Below are positions 1 through 13,420 of a stretch of 64,000 nucleotides of DNA, in pieces. The position numbers and the translations under genes are program-made. Each line of letters begins with the position of its first letter. Positions within the stretch are counted from its first letter, which is position 1. Source of the stretch: Hetaerina americana (lineage: Eukaryota; Arthropoda; Insecta; Odonata; Calopterygidae); the NCBI GenBank assembly GCA_022747635.1, contig JAKTNV010000003.1, positions 9,278,548-9,342,547 on the forward strand. The letters are read 5' to 3'. The notes under the pieces are model-generated. The model was given only the letters and a program-made list of their open reading frames with translations, had not been told where the DNA came from and ran no database searches.

Positions 1-3000
1 TAAGATATCTTAGAAACTCTTCACTTTCGATCTTTATTTGTGAAATTCGAGAAGATACACGGCAAATAACATAATAAGGATGTGGAAAGCACCCAAATGG
101 AGGGCGTCTTTTTTAAAAACAACTACGCAAATTAAATCGCACAAGTTGGGAGTGCAAATGCAATCAACAGTGATAAGCAGTCATGAGTAAGTAGAATGTC
201 GGTCCTCCTTATTCAAGCATGGGAAATATTAAAGCCTTAGACAAGACTAGCTGTGGTACGCAAAGATATTATCATAAATTTTCAGGGCTAAACTAAATAT
301 AAAAATATGATACCATAAAAGTGTAATTCATTTGTAAGCCTTCAAAATGAAATCCTGTAGTAATTGCAGCCCAGTCCTCAGTATTTAAAAATGAATTTCA
401 TGTATCTGATATACTTAAAAGATGTATTTTTAAGGATAAAAACAATAGCTACATTATTCCAGTGAATGCTGAATCAATGTCATTGTTAATTAATAGTGTT
501 CCAATGACAGAGAAATGCCTTACCATTAATCCCACGTCAATGAACGTGAATGAGAGCTGCAAGGTTGAATAAGACACCTGTAATGACGAGTGAGGTAAAC
601 CATCCCTTAAAAGACTAATTAATGAAACTAATAGTTGCTAAATATCCTTATACACTCCTAGGAATGATGTGCCATAGGCACCTTAAAAAAATAGGAGTAT
701 TTTAATGTCGAACAGTTGATAAAATCATAATGGCGGATTCCACTTTGAACCATAAGAAGTTAAAAACTCCCTACCATCCACAGTGGTGTTTATTTATAAA
801 TTTTAACTATCTCACACTTTGGTGTTTTCAAACGTTTTCACAGGCGGGAAAATTGTGTTGTGCAGTTACAATTAAATCGATATATTTTCAGGTATCAAAT
901 TTTTTATACAATGTGAAATAATAACTCATATTTTTCATCTTAATATACCTTCTAAATGGTAGAATAATTTCTAACCATCACAGGAATTTTAATTCTGCAA
1001 TACGATATATTTTTAAGCTAAAAGTAAAATCTCCAGTTTCATTCTCATTTACAAGTTTCTCACAACCATTGATGTGGAAACCACCATCTCTCAGCGCGAT
1101 GTGGAGGCATTAAGGGGAGATTGGGGATCGGGTGTTACTCCGTAGACGGATTAACTTCACTGCGGGTTCAGAGATTAATGCGCGAGTCGCTCGCTCTCAA
1201 GGAAAGATGTCCGGTATCAAAGCCTCGGTTAATTAGGAGCAGAGTAAGAGGAGATAACTTCAAGGAATAATTTCAGAGATTATAGTAAGTATTTTATTTG
1301 GCGTCTTTATGTACTGAGTTTTCCATAGTATTTTGTTTTTGCCTCTAAAATTCAAGTCTAATGTAGTATACATTGTTATAGTTAATAGACCACTCTTTTA
1401 GTCTTAGACCAGTGTTTATCTTATTTTTCAACAAATGTATATTAATTTCAATTGAAAAGACTTCATGATACTTCGTTATTGAAATTGATACTAAAAGAAT
1501 ATTACCCTTACAAAACGACGAAAGAATAAACGATGCCAATGGCCGTTGCATAGGAATGAGATTATTGCTCAAATTTTCATGATATTTTAATGCATACGCA
1601 TGTACTTTTTTCTCATTTTTTTATCAGAACTCACTGTTATTGATTACTGCTAGCAAATCAACTTTTTACGAGATACTATATTTGATGCTCTACTAAACTG
1701 CGTATTTATTGCCACGTGTATAAATCCACAGATGAAAATTTCTAGTACCCAGTTGATATAAACGTTCAGCTCCACCTTTTGCTAATATCTGAAATATCAG
1801 TCAATGGGTACAATTTCATATTCTCGTACTCAGAACAGGATCACTTGGAATGAGATCTCTATATTTTAGGAGGAACATCATCACAAAACACCACCACATC
1901 GAATGGTTTTAATTTCCTGTCTTAATTTATGCTCAAAACATGAAAACTAATTTAATCATTAGTCAAATCACTTTGACTGTGCTGGCGGTAAAGCTTTGGG
2001 AGAGTTACTCTCTGACCTTAGTATTTTTTGTCCTATATATGTTTGCGCAAGTATTTTTAAAATATTGCCGGCTATCATGTGTACAATTTAAGGTACCCAT
2101 GTAATGGCCTGAGCAAATAATCTATATTTGCAAATTAATGTCTGTTATTTGAATGTTACCAATTTTTATGCTAAATCAATGATTTTACCTCACTTCTGAA
2201 TACACACGTCTTCTGCGGGATTACCAGTCATTCATAGTAGCCTCCCAGTTGTAACACAAAAAGGAATGAGTTAATTGGTAATTAATGCTTGGAGAGCTTA
2301 GAGTAGTGGAGGTCAGAGTAGAGGAGGACAGACAACGCTGCATGTGGGGATTCAAATCGCTTCCAACAAATTCTGCGATTCCCTTCCTCCGCATTCACTT
2401 CGAAATAAATGGCCTCAATTAATGGCTTGTATCATACACAGACAGATCTGAGTTGCTGGTTTTACGGCTGCAAGGATTTAATTCACTACATTCGCGTTAA
2501 AGTGAAATAATGTAAGACGCGCCAATACGAATTAGGATTTTTTTTCTTTTTTTCAATTATTGCAATGTACGTATTAACATATTTTTACTGAACATGATAA
2601 TATATAGGTTAATTTCTTATCGATACTCACGATGAAAAACTCCATAAAATACCCATGCGGAATGTTCTAGATTGCAATGCTGGATCAAAATAAAGCTAGG
2701 GGTTTGAGGGTAATTAAATGGTTATATGGTAGAAAGTAAATGTTACAGGAAGTGCTGATGTTTCTTGTCTCTGGAAGAGTGGTGACAAAAATCTCCATGC
2801 GTGGAAAGGCGAAATACCGTCACTTAAGGTAAATTTAATCTTTAAGCTATTTGTGGAACTCAAATATGTGTCAAATTTTCATTTTCTCGTTTAAATTGGT
2901 TTACAAAAATATTTATAAATGTTTTGAACAGAGACAAACGATATTTAATTGTTATTTGATCAGATTTATACAAATCTAGCGAAGCTTATGACTCAATTTT

Positions 3001-6000
3001 AGCCCCTAGGTACGAGAAATAATAAAGGATTCGCATTTTTGGATCTCATCGAGGTGATGATGAGAGAAGTGGACTCATACTTGATTATGTTGTTGAAACG
3101 TAAAAATATACGTCATACAGTCAGTTAATAAAAAATTCAAATAGTTTTCAACTATTTTTTCCAAATATTGAGCGTATTGCGACAAAAACCTATATTACGA
3201 TCAAATTTGGGAGTGTTTTTGGAAACCATAGATCTAGTGTACATGCTAGATCTGTGTTATTAAATTAGGGGGATTTGGTATTCTTTTACATTTTACTCAC
3301 TTGTCTAGATATTTGAAATTCTCTTGATTTGGTTTTCATTTTTAATTTACCGTATCTTCTAGGCATTATTTCATGTACTATATTTTTTTAAATTATGCTA
3401 ACAAAATTAAAGGTTTGACCGATTTATGGTGCACTTTTTCATACACTATTATCATTATCATATGCTATCATTATACTCCTGTTTACTTCATCATCGTCAG
3501 TATATCAAGTGTAATGGTATTTTGCAAAAATCCTACATGTTTCTCTTTCCGTTATTACTTAAACCATTCCCGTGTTTTACGTCCTTATTTTATCCTATGC
3601 ACTTGTCCCTTCGTCTTTCTCGAAGGATCTTCCATTTAAATTTGCCAGGCTATTATGGTTGTAATGCCATACTTATAAATAAGGTTGTATAAATATTGAG
3701 ATCCTATTACTTACTTATCATTAATGTTAAAGTTACTCTGAAGCTTATTTATCTTTTTTGGTTATATCAGGCACGTTATATCACGTTGTTTCCTATCTTT
3801 TCATAAATTTGACATTTATTACTGTTATTATTTTTTCTATTGAATTTTTTCTATTTTATCGTTTCCTATCTTACCTCGCTAATTTAGTCAACATATCTTT
3901 TTGGTTTTTAATGTTTTTATTGTTTATTTTCGATTTTTTGCTATCCCTCTTCGTTCTCGTCTCTGTGGATGGTTTGATATATCTTTAACTATATTATCTG
4001 TCATCTTTTTTTTCCTCTGCTATATACCACCACCCCTTACTCAATGGAAAATATTTGCAATATGTCATGTATTAATAGTCGAATTACTATGCAGCAAATA
4101 TGCTAATTAATCTTGAAATATAATATCCATCTTCAGAGCCTGTGAAAGGATATGCATCCGTAACTATTTAAATAACTCACCTTCGGTAAAACTAAATACA
4201 TTTAAGAAATAATTACCGTTCTGAAAAAACAATATAATATTTATTGTATTTTTTGGAGTAATACTTTGTTGATGATTTCAAGTAAGCCCAAAGTGAATAA
4301 TTTTAAACGCCAATCTACTGTTTTCATAAAAAGAAGTCTGAAATGCGACATAGAACATTTATGAAAACAGGAAATTTGGAAGGCTCCCGAGGCTTGGATT
4401 TTAATTCGCCATTAGCAATAGTATTATGCGTGAAGTATTCGTGAAAATATGTTACTGTCTAATTAAGTATACCCCTGCTAATTAAATACATTAATTCCAT
4501 GTTTGCAAATAATTTAGTTTGTATCTGAAGTTATTGCATTTGATGAAATATAAAAGCCGGCATTGTGCAGGAAATGTTTACTATATCGTTTGTTTTAATT
4601 TTTAATAGAAGTCACAGCGTATTGCAAGGAGTAAAATATATTAAGTAAGACGGAAACACGTTACAAAGAGTAAAACGTAGCAAATACAGAAAGAGTAACA
4701 TTTAATTTCACCGCATCAGCATGAATAAAATACTCCGTAAGACACTTCATGTACATGTGTACATTTTTGTCAAGTAAGGAAATTCTATGCAGGTAGAGTG
4801 TATAATACCATTTAAAAGTCGGAATCAATTGTTTCTGATTCATGAAAGCTTATTGAATAAATTGCACATTTCCTATTTGGTAAATTTCTTCTCCCATTCC
4901 GTAAACGCAATTTCCTCCATTATCTCCCACACAATGGAGCGCCCTTGCTTTTAACAACAGGCGCCGTTTAATCAGTTGTGGGTTTTTATTTCCGCAGCAG
5001 AAACGACGGTTGGCGTTAACATTAAAAAAATTTTTTAAGCCCATTAAACTGAAATAATTGTGGGTATAGAGTTCCTGGCAACGAATTGCGGCTGAATGTT
5101 TGATGCGCGGCCATAGGTCGCCTACGGGTTGGTGTCCCTTTAATGGATTTGCGACTAATCCGGATGATGTAGACGCACTTGTTCTGATTTATGGTGGCTT
5201 CAATGAAAATGAACAACGAAATCCGGTGTGCGGGGTCGTGTAATCCCCAAAGCTAACACGTGGAGAATCGTGAACTTAAAAATCAATAGCAGCTTACAAA
5301 GTTTCTGTAAAACGATGAGTATACACTCCAAAATCAATAGAAAAAATAATATTATGTACATGTAGTAACACTAGAAGCAAAGTAATGCTTTTTTCATAGG
5401 TTTATAGTACCCAAATGAACGAAAATGTAGTTAATTCTTTTAGAATGTAAAAAAGAACGTCGTTGAAATTAGGACTGTACTTACCTGGAAGAATTGTGTG
5501 TACGTTCAAAGACTAAATTTACGTCTAAATAAGAGGACTTAGAACTTCAGTTAAATGTTATAGCATTCTAGAAATACAAAAAAATCAACAAGTACTTACT
5601 AGGTGATAGAGTATGGAAGATACGAATACATTTGAGAGAATGAAATGCAAGGAGGATATAAATGAGCATATTGGACAAAGTTGTAGGAGGGTATGCTTGT
5701 ATTATAGTGTACGGTTGTTATATCGTATCATGTGATACGTGGAAATGTTGAAACGATTGATCTGTTTGTCTTCATAAAGCCCGCCTTAATCATTAGAGTC
5801 CAATTAATAACAAGTAGATCGGCGATTTTTCCGTGTTAAGGACTCATTAATTAACATGCCAATTGTCTACCTTTGGAATGCTTTATTAATAAACAACACA
5901 AATAATGAGGACAAGTTGGTCTTCATCCGTTTGAAATACTCATCCTCGACGAACGGTATGAATAGTTATTATAAAAAAATATTCTCTGAATATGTTTTCC

Positions 6001-6730
6001 TCACTTCACTTTACTTCTCAAGTAATTATTTAGATAATTGATCTTCTAACTCATTCGGACCCATGGCCGCAGGCAGCAGGATGCTTCTTTTGTGTTTCTT
6101 TTATCGTTAATTGGACGAAAATGTTATTCATAATATGCGCAATAAATCTACAGTTTGGTTATAACTTTTTAATGAAGTTTTTAGCCACTCCTGATGATAG
6201 AAATAGAACCAAATATTCTTCAATTTAAATGCGCGCAAACCAGCATAATTCGAATAATTCATTCTGCTCTGAGTTATCTGTATTGATAAATGCTGATATT
6301 ATACTTAAATGTAAAATTTCAAAGCAGGAGCATTAACATGAATGAGATATCACGTCGTAACTTTACTTATTTTTAGTGTTGGCGATAAAAATAGTATATG
6401 GTAAATTTGGGATACCATGTCGTTTATTTCGTTCTTTTAAACCTTACTGTATCACATAATATGTAACCATGTACAAAAATTATTGTGAGCCAATAAACAT
6501 TGATTCCTTAGGTAGAGAATAGCATAACCTGAACAGATTCTATTGTGTGTCCATATGAATAATACCAGATGATATTTCCATGTCTTCATGAACGTTGAGT
6601 AATATTTTACCTCTTTCATTAGACCCAACCTGGGTCATTGAATAGGCTTTTAACCACGCCAGAAACCAAGCGTGGGATGCAAAATTGGAATATTTCATTC
6701 AGTAGAATCAAAGAATATGTGAAATTGGTG
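1..6730. other. AT-rich stretch without a recognisable gene
   Basis: No open frame here resembles a known protein, and I see no RNA gene or element end. From about 3,370 to 4,070 the plus strand is very T-rich. The complementary strand there is A-rich like the decayed LINEs elsewhere in the window, but I could not find a diagnostic motif. A slightly GC-richer patch lies near 4,900-5,240; its minus-strand frame has no recognised domain. Confidence 0.5.
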
Positions 6731-6779
6731 TAGAATTATGCCGGTAATATTTTAATCAAAATAAAATGTTGTCTACATA

Positions 6780-6939
6780 TATATAATGAACCGCATGTCG
6801 CAAGGACGCGCGGCCGGGGGTGGTCGTCACCAGCCATTCTACATATCTCCCTCCAGTTCCTCACGCACCTGGCACCCCGAGACCTCCACCAAAAGCCGCG
6901 TGGAAAGGGGACGACCAAACACCAATCACGCAAAATGCC

Positions 6940-6944
<5 letters not shown>
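6780..6944. other. Short GC-rich block before an AT array
   Basis: A compact GC-rich block in otherwise AT-rich DNA runs directly into the (AT)n array at 6,945. The sharp edge at the array resembles the way PLE and LINE ends meet arrays elsewhere in the window. I could not match the block to the SINE, LINE or PLE copies here. Short frames on both strands have no recognisable domain. Confidence 0.3.

Positions 6945-7003
<59 letters not shown>
6945..7003. repeat. (AT)n microsatellite
   Basis: About 59 bp of uninterrupted alternating A and T. It is one of several long AT arrays in the window; its left edge is the GC-rich block at 6,780-6,944. Confidence 0.98.
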
Positions 7004-7006
<3 letters not shown>

Positions 7007-8166
7007 TACGAATATGGCATGGTGAGCAGCTATTCCTATGCCTACACAAAAAGGACAAGAAATTACACTAAAAGACGGTAGGTAAAAATGCAATTCAGAC
7101 ATTATTACCGGTAAGTATTCTACCCATTCCAGACAGGAAATTCACAAATACAATAGACTTTATATACATTAGCCTACACCTGACACAAGGGCTCACAGCG
7201 GGGGGCGTTAGGTTGCCAGACTTAGAGAGTGTTTCGCGGGAATTTAATTTTATACGCCACTATTTGTGTGTAGTGATACTTATCACTCCTTAATACAGAC
7301 TCCGACAGTATATTAGTTATATTACTAAAATGAAGTTAGAGAAAAAGGTATGTGTTATCGGCAATAATTTGTTTTGTTTTCATTAATGCAAGAGCACGTT
7401 CCTCTTATCGCTTTCCTTCTTGGCTTATTACCATAATTACAATCTAAAGACAATGCACAATTAGAATTTCCCCGCACCTTACATTATTTAATATTTAGGT
7501 AATAATTTCACGGACTTCCTACCTTTATTATCATTGAAGTCGGTCGTCGCGGTGTAAACTGGGGCTGCTATGGTTTCTTTGGGTAATGCTGCTGTCTTCA
7601 CCATTATGATTCCTTTTTATTATGAAGGAAGCACTTCGCTCATCCTAAGGCGTTCTTCTAAAATATTTTGCTCATTCTTTCATTTCCATTCAGAGGGCCA
7701 TTGTGAATGATCCTGTAAAAATAAGCCTCCAAAAGTCTCCTTCTTCCTCGACCCCTTTCTTTTTAGTATCTCCATTCTTTGCGTCTCCACCCTTGCATTC
7801 TCTTCCTCCTCACATTTCCGGACTGGCCAAGCATAGCAAGTTCCGTTACTAAATTGATGAACATATTAATTTGACCGATGCAAACTCTCCGACAGTTCCC
7901 ACCCAGATGTTCGAATGAGGGACTTGTTTATCTCCAAGATACTTAGCTTGTGGGGTTGGATCACGGTCATTGATCAATGCGAGAAAGAGAGAAGTATCGG
8001 TGAGCTAGTTTTGCAATGTGTACTAATGTGGTGCCTTCGAATTACCTTCTGAATTGCAGGGCTGTAGCCGCTAAATTAATTTTACACTCCTACTTCGAGA
8101 TTAGTTGCTTTAGATACCACTTTGGTCTTCACGTTCACTCATTTAACGGTGGGCTGCTGCACCCTT
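7004..8166. other. Stretch without a recognisable gene
   Basis: Mixed-composition DNA with no frame resembling a known protein and no repeat shared with other parts of the window that I can see. Confidence 0.5.
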
Positions 8167-8229
8167 CTAAAGGTTTATCGGTGACCTATTGTTTTTTGGA
8201 GGGGTCACTCGCCGAGTCACAGTACTTAC

Positions 8230-8445
8230 GTATGATTGCATAGAATGTTTATACCATCGTAACAAATGATGTTTATCTGCATCATCCCAGTAGTGCTTAA
8301 TCGTCGAGCACCCGCGCTTATTTTCCTGCTGACCTCTATACTCATAGGTCGAGTCACCATCCACTACACGGTGAACACGCTCAATGGCTTTGAGCTCATC
8401 CACATCATTCAATAGGAGTATTACCCTAATTTTACATTGTGCCAT
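8230..8445 (-). CDS. Possible host-gene coding exon, 72 codons, unknown function
   Basis: I do not recognise this protein. On the minus strand a frame opens with ATG at 8,445 and reads 72 codons of mixed, non-repetitive composition: an N-terminal segment starting MAQCKIRVILLL, then a charged region with several His, Trp and Tyr residues. At codon 72 the sequence reads TAC followed by GTAAGTACT, a near-perfect 5' splice donor in phase 0 with the intron starting at 8,229. The frame stays open a little past the donor, to 8,167. It does not resemble the transposon proteins in the window, and its codon mix is less skewed than the chance frames around it. I see no clear branch point or pyrimidine-rich acceptor upstream, so it would be a first coding exon if real. 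A chance frame with a chance donor remains possible. Confidence 0.25.
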
Positions 8446-10019
8446 TTTTGAGTCGAACTATAAATTTCGATATGTGTGATTCTTTGATATGACTAACATT
8501 CACCTCGCTGTATTGCATTGCCATGGTTTAATAATTTCAAATGTAATGTGAAGAAACAAGAGGTTTCTTTCTTTTATTGAAAGGTCTCAGCGATAATGAT
8601 GCCGTATGGGTAATTGATTGCACGATTTAAATGGGAGTGTACAAAGAGAAATAGAGATTGATGGGAGTGAACACTTAACGGAGTTTTCACTCAATCAGTT
8701 TTTTATCCTCCAATATTCAAGGATAAGTTAATCAATCAAAGGGATTGCATTTATTAATGTGTGCTTCAAAAAAGCAACGGGAGATATTTATATGAGGTAA
8801 AGATTAACCGCAAGAAAACTAAATGAATGAGGTCCGTTAGGAGTTTAATGGCTAAGCTAAAAATTTAAATAGGCGGGAACAAACTAGAAAAAAAGGGAGG
8901 TTGATGTTTTTCGGCTGTATTCAAGGTAAAAATAGGTCGAGGGAAAAAATTTAGGCTGCGAAAGATAAATTTTACAGAAGAATAAAATAAACTAAGTAGG
9001 TTAACTAAGTAAAAATTGTTGTCTTTCAAGTTTGATGTGATTTGGGAATAATGCTTCTAATACTGCAATCGCAAAATACTTCGATTATAGGAATTTCAAC
9101 CAATTTCTACATTTTTTTAATCAACCGGTCATTTTGTTAAGTTCAGTGACCTTACTTATAAAACGAAAGAATTAGAATATATTGAAATTAACGTTATCAT
9201 GCCTTGATAGATGGAATCTTTGCTTATGAACAAGGGTGCGTTGCTTACTTCACTTTTCTTAATGTAGTAAAGTATGACAATTTGTTAAATTATAAGGCAC
9301 CGCCAGTTTCAACGGTAACGAAATCATCAAGTACAATTGCATCGTGGCATTAAATAGTATTGTTTTGATGATGAAGATAAGAGGGTTGAAACACTCTGGG
9401 CTGCAGTTTAAGTCATAACCGAGTTAAACAGAGTCCTTAGTGGCTTCTTCAAAATATAACGAAGCTGAATGTTTCATAAAACAGAAATGGTTGGTTAAAA
9501 ACTTTCTTATACAATTGTAAAAGCTACGTAAAAACATGGTCATATGTTTCAAGGCCTTATCCCCCTCATCTTTTGACTGCGCCCGAGTGAAGGGTCATCT
9601 AATGAATTCAATTTTCAGGATACACGTGAGCTCATGCATTTAATAGGCATGTTAAAGCATGCTAAGGGACTAGAACTTAAACCAACATTTCACGCACCGT
9701 AGCAATTTATCTTCCATAGGCCGATGCTGGGAAATGCTCATTGTTAATCTAATCCATGAATAATTAGCCACGGACGAGCACTCTCATCTGAAAATTATTT
9801 CAAATATTTAATCCACTGACAATATGCTCATTTTTTAATGGTACTTTTCAAATGAGTTCCGATCTGTGGTCGAGAGAAAGAAGTTCTGGCTCGTACATAT
9901 ACTCTCTCCTCTTACTTTAGCATAGTGACGAACGCCACCTCTGGAATGAGATTAAAGAGAGGGCCGTGGTTTCGAGGTTTGAGGGAGGGCATATGGGGTG
10001 AGGACGCAATCACCCATGC
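8446..10019. other. Stretch without a recognisable gene
   Basis: AT-rich DNA with no frame resembling a known protein and no element end detected. Confidence 0.5.
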
Positions 10020-10960
10020 CGACAAATTTCAGGAGCAACGCCGCCACCTGTCGCGGAAAATAGCACCACCGCTTGACTGAGAGGTGTTAGTTAGCCCCGA
10101 GCCATGAGGGAGAGAGAGAGGAGGCATTGAATTGGTTGCTATTGATGGGACCGACCGTTGAGAGAACATACCTATGAAGTTAGTGAGGTTGGTGGTGTGA
10201 GGAGGACGGGAGGGGCCGGTGCGTGGGGTTAGGAAGCGGACATTCAACGGGTCGGGTGTTTGGGGAGGGATTCAAAATAAGGGGCAAGTTTTGAGTCAAC
10301 GCGGGTATGGCGTGGGTGCTCGCTCTGAGGTGCCTAAGGTTTCGGAGTGAAAGGCAGGGTCTGCGGTGGGGATTGAACGGGGTGAGAAGAGGAGGCAGGG
10401 AAAGGGAAGTGAAGGTGAGCGGGAGGTGGGAGATGGGACTGGGTGAAGAGACACGCTGCGTGTGGTGGTGGGCAGGGCACAAAGGGGAGTAAGAGGGAGG
10501 GCACTGCGAGACCTGGAGAAGACACGCGGAGGAGGGAGCAAGGGGGGGAGGGGGTTGGGGGCCATCCCGAGAGCTTCTCGTGTGAATTATTCGGTAGAAA
10601 GAGAGGTGTAAGGTTTCAGGTGGATACAGGGCAAGCAGGGGCCGGAGGAGTTGGAAGAGGGGGGGTGAAGGTTAGGGATGGCCACGGTCAAGGAAGTCGT
10701 TTTACGTAGTTTGGGATGGCAGGAACATATTGGAATGGAGTGCGATGAGGGTGGGAAGTTTGGAGGGAAGATATGAAGTGGAACGGCGAAGAAGAAAGAA
10801 TGAAAAATGGAATGAGGCGGAGAATGAAAGTGGGATGAATAATATGGAGAAGGGAGATGGGAGGAAAGGTAGGACGTCAACGGTTGGTATCCATGGAAAC
10901 ACACCATCAATCTTCCCTCCCCCGTTTTAATCCCTTATATTCACCTCGCTCCCGTATTTC
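10020..10960. other. GC-rich, strand-asymmetric purine (G/A) island
   Basis: The plus strand is dominated by G and A over about 900 bp, with many GGGAGG and GGAAG runs, then switches abruptly to C/T-rich sequence near 10,915. The proline/serine-rich and glycine/arginine-rich open frames on both strands are products of this composition and show no domain. It could be a promoter-type CpG island, or a polypurine tract able to form triplex or R-loop structures. The sequence alone does not decide between these. Confidence 0.5.
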
Positions 10961-12700
10961 CCCGCCTCCCACGACCCGCTTCGCCTTCACCACTCTAGCC
11001 TTCTGTGCCCAAAGTCTCGATACCGGAGGCCCCTTCAGCGCACGCACACTTAAAAACCCTTGCTTAAGTATCGCAGAGGTAATTTTTCCTCCTTGCGAGG
11101 GTAGCTTCCATTTCTCAGTCTTGCTCTCAGTTCCGACTTTCCTTACTCTTTACTTCTTCAGTTACTCTTAATTTTAAGAAGCCTCTTCTCGGTCTCTCCT
11201 TCCCTTTTTTATCCGTTAAAGAAAATACTTGAACCTCTTCTTTTTATCGTAATAACCTAAGCTTTCGCCGACGGAAGCGCTCATTTGATGAGCCCTTAGT
11301 CTCTTGGGAGAGAAATTCCATTCTCGTTTTCATGTATGGCCTTATTTTACCTGGTATGCGCACAGTTTCGTTGTCAAACCCAAGCATTTTTATATTATGA
11401 GGGTATTCCATCTATGTAGCTCCGTGGTAACATAATTCGTTATTTTATTAATGTCATAACTTTATTATGACTAACATAATTTTCAAGTATTACTGAATAG
11501 AACTCCACGCAGTTAATGTTATGCCACAGCAGTAGTAGAATGATGGCGTGGCGTACTCAGCTTGTTTAAATGCTTCACTGCCATATATTTTCAATCAGTT
11601 TAAATTGATTTCCCATAGTTAGTCCATTGTTTTCGGTCCTAGCTTAAGGTAAACCTGTCCTTCAGCCGGATTCGCAGCTTACCTAACCCTGAACATTAAG
11701 CCGATGATATTGGAAGGCAGCGTTAGCTTCGTCGGCGTTGTATTAGTCATATCTACCCGGAGCGCGTGGAGGTTAACCCTATGTTGAAAAAGGCTAAACC
11801 TTTGCAATGTGAATTTTCGATACCCAACCTACGGTATTTGCACAAGTTAGGTTCGGTGCTTCGCTAGTAGGAGTCTGATATACAGACATAACTACTCTAA
11901 AAATTATCGGGCTGTCTTTCAATAAATGGATGAGCTGAACCCTTTTAATTGTAAAGAAAACATTTACGCAAAAAGTCTTGTCACTAGGAAATGGAGATGG
12001 AAAAAATAAAGAAATAACTAGGGATAGTGGCGCTACAGAATGGAGCTATTAATATTGAGTAATGTAAAGATAAATAAGTTTATATAGTATATAGTAGATA
12101 CATATATACATTCAAACACAAAATCCCGCCAAACGGCGAATAAATACACATTTAAAGTCAAAACTCCTGCAGTAAAAGTATTCAGATTAAAGTATCGGAG
12201 CAGTAATTTCACAAATTATCCATTATCAGTCTGTTTTATGTCATTTTTTTAGTAAGAGGATAATTCCAGTTTAAAACTTGTTAAAATCCACTCAATTTTA
12301 GCATCGATTTTCATTATTTTTTAAGAAAAGAAATCTCAGACTTTGGACGAATGTAACGGTCAATGTTATCGTACCATATCCTCTCTGTTCTCAATTTCTT
12401 TGTTATTTTAATCTTTTATACTTTTATTAAAGTCCTCCGTCATGCTACCACTTTTTTATTTGTCTTTTATTATTCCGAACAAACGTGTCTTCGTTTACCC
12501 TCCGAGCTCATTTAATCTCTTTGCGATTTTGTCGGCTCTCAGTCCACAATGTTTCTTAATATCACTCTTCTCTGACTCTGCTAACGTCATTTATGAACCT
12601 CAGTATAATTAGGGGACAATGTTCTTCGTCCACTTCAACCTTATCTTTTATTAAGTCATCTCCCAGAAATCTCGGTCCACGATCTAGTTCATTGATTTAT
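10961..12700. other. Stretch without a recognisable gene
   Basis: No supported gene or repeat. The part from about 12,350 is T-rich on the plus strand and may be the eroded downstream end of the LINE remnant at 12,757-13,420, but I found no RT motif in it. Confidence 0.4.
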
Positions 12701-12756
12701 TCTTGCTTTTTCGGATATATTCATCTTCCATTAGCATACTAAAAATATTTTTTTTC

Positions 12757-13420
12757 TCATTTTGTCATATCCTCATACTTTCTTCGAAGTGCCGCATCGC
12801 TAGCTTGCTTACTGTTTTCATGTTTCTCTTTTCTCTGTTCGTTGTTTTTCGTAGGAATTTCAATCCTTTCTTTCTTGAATGTTTTCAGCTCTCCTGTTAA
12901 GTGATTTCCTTTCGTTTTATGTAGGGTGTCCTTTTCTTCATTTCCTGGGGTTTTGAATCTCATTTTGAAGTTTTTTACATTTTCGTCGTCATCCTTTATA
13001 TCTTTTGAGTATTTCATTTTTGTCACAATTAGATAAAATAAGATAACTCCATCTTCTTTCTCATATATTTTGTTGCCTTTTATAGTTTTAATCGAAGGCT
13101 GAATTTAGTATTTCTCTTTTATCAAAGCTCAGGAGTTGTCACGTTCCATAGCAATTCATCTTAGACCCACAACAACTTTGTATGAGGCACATCATTTATC
13201 ACTTGGTAGCGGGCATTATCATTGTCATGAGTCAGGATTTGTTTTATAAATTCACTTGATTCTTGTGCTTTTGTCATGCAATGGCATAAAAGATTTCGTA
13301 TTTGGCTCTATTCCCCATGTGTATCTTTTGAACTCATGTCGTTTGGAAAATTTCTGTTACCACCACCGCATTATTCTCATTGCAGCATTCGGCTAGAGTT
13401 TTTTATTTGGCATTGCAGTT
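12757..13420 (-). pseudogene. Decayed RTE-like LINE: endonuclease C-terminus and linker
   Basis: On the minus strand, near 13,270-13,400, broken frames give a segment that begins with NAVVVTEIFQTT and is followed by KIHMGNRAKYEIFYAIA. This follows the pattern of RTE-type apurinic-like endonucleases, where the family has a TFFQHKDIHKYTW-like run and then an SIIDY block. Downstream on the same strand, at 12,757-13,026, is a lysine/glutamate-rich open frame like the linker between endonuclease and reverse transcriptase in these LINEs. Several stops and frameshifts interrupt it. No RT core could be found further on, so this would be an old, truncated copy. The match is by eye and loose; the lysine-rich frame alone would not support it. 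Confidence 0.35.

Noticed and set aside
3370..4110. T-rich region with several plus-strand hydrophobic frames, or a minus-strand LINE linker
   Set aside because: The frames reflect T-richness, and no LINE motif could be found on the A-rich strand.
6786..7071. Reading frames with long Ile-Tyr runs (also at 15,769-16,171, 26,722-26,904, 34,030-34,245 and 34,949-35,131)
   Set aside because: They are translations of (AT)n microsatellites extended into flanks, not genes.
10180..11171. Overlapping proline/serine-rich and glycine/arginine-rich frames
   Set aside because: They overlap in several phases on both strands of a purine-biased island and have no domain.
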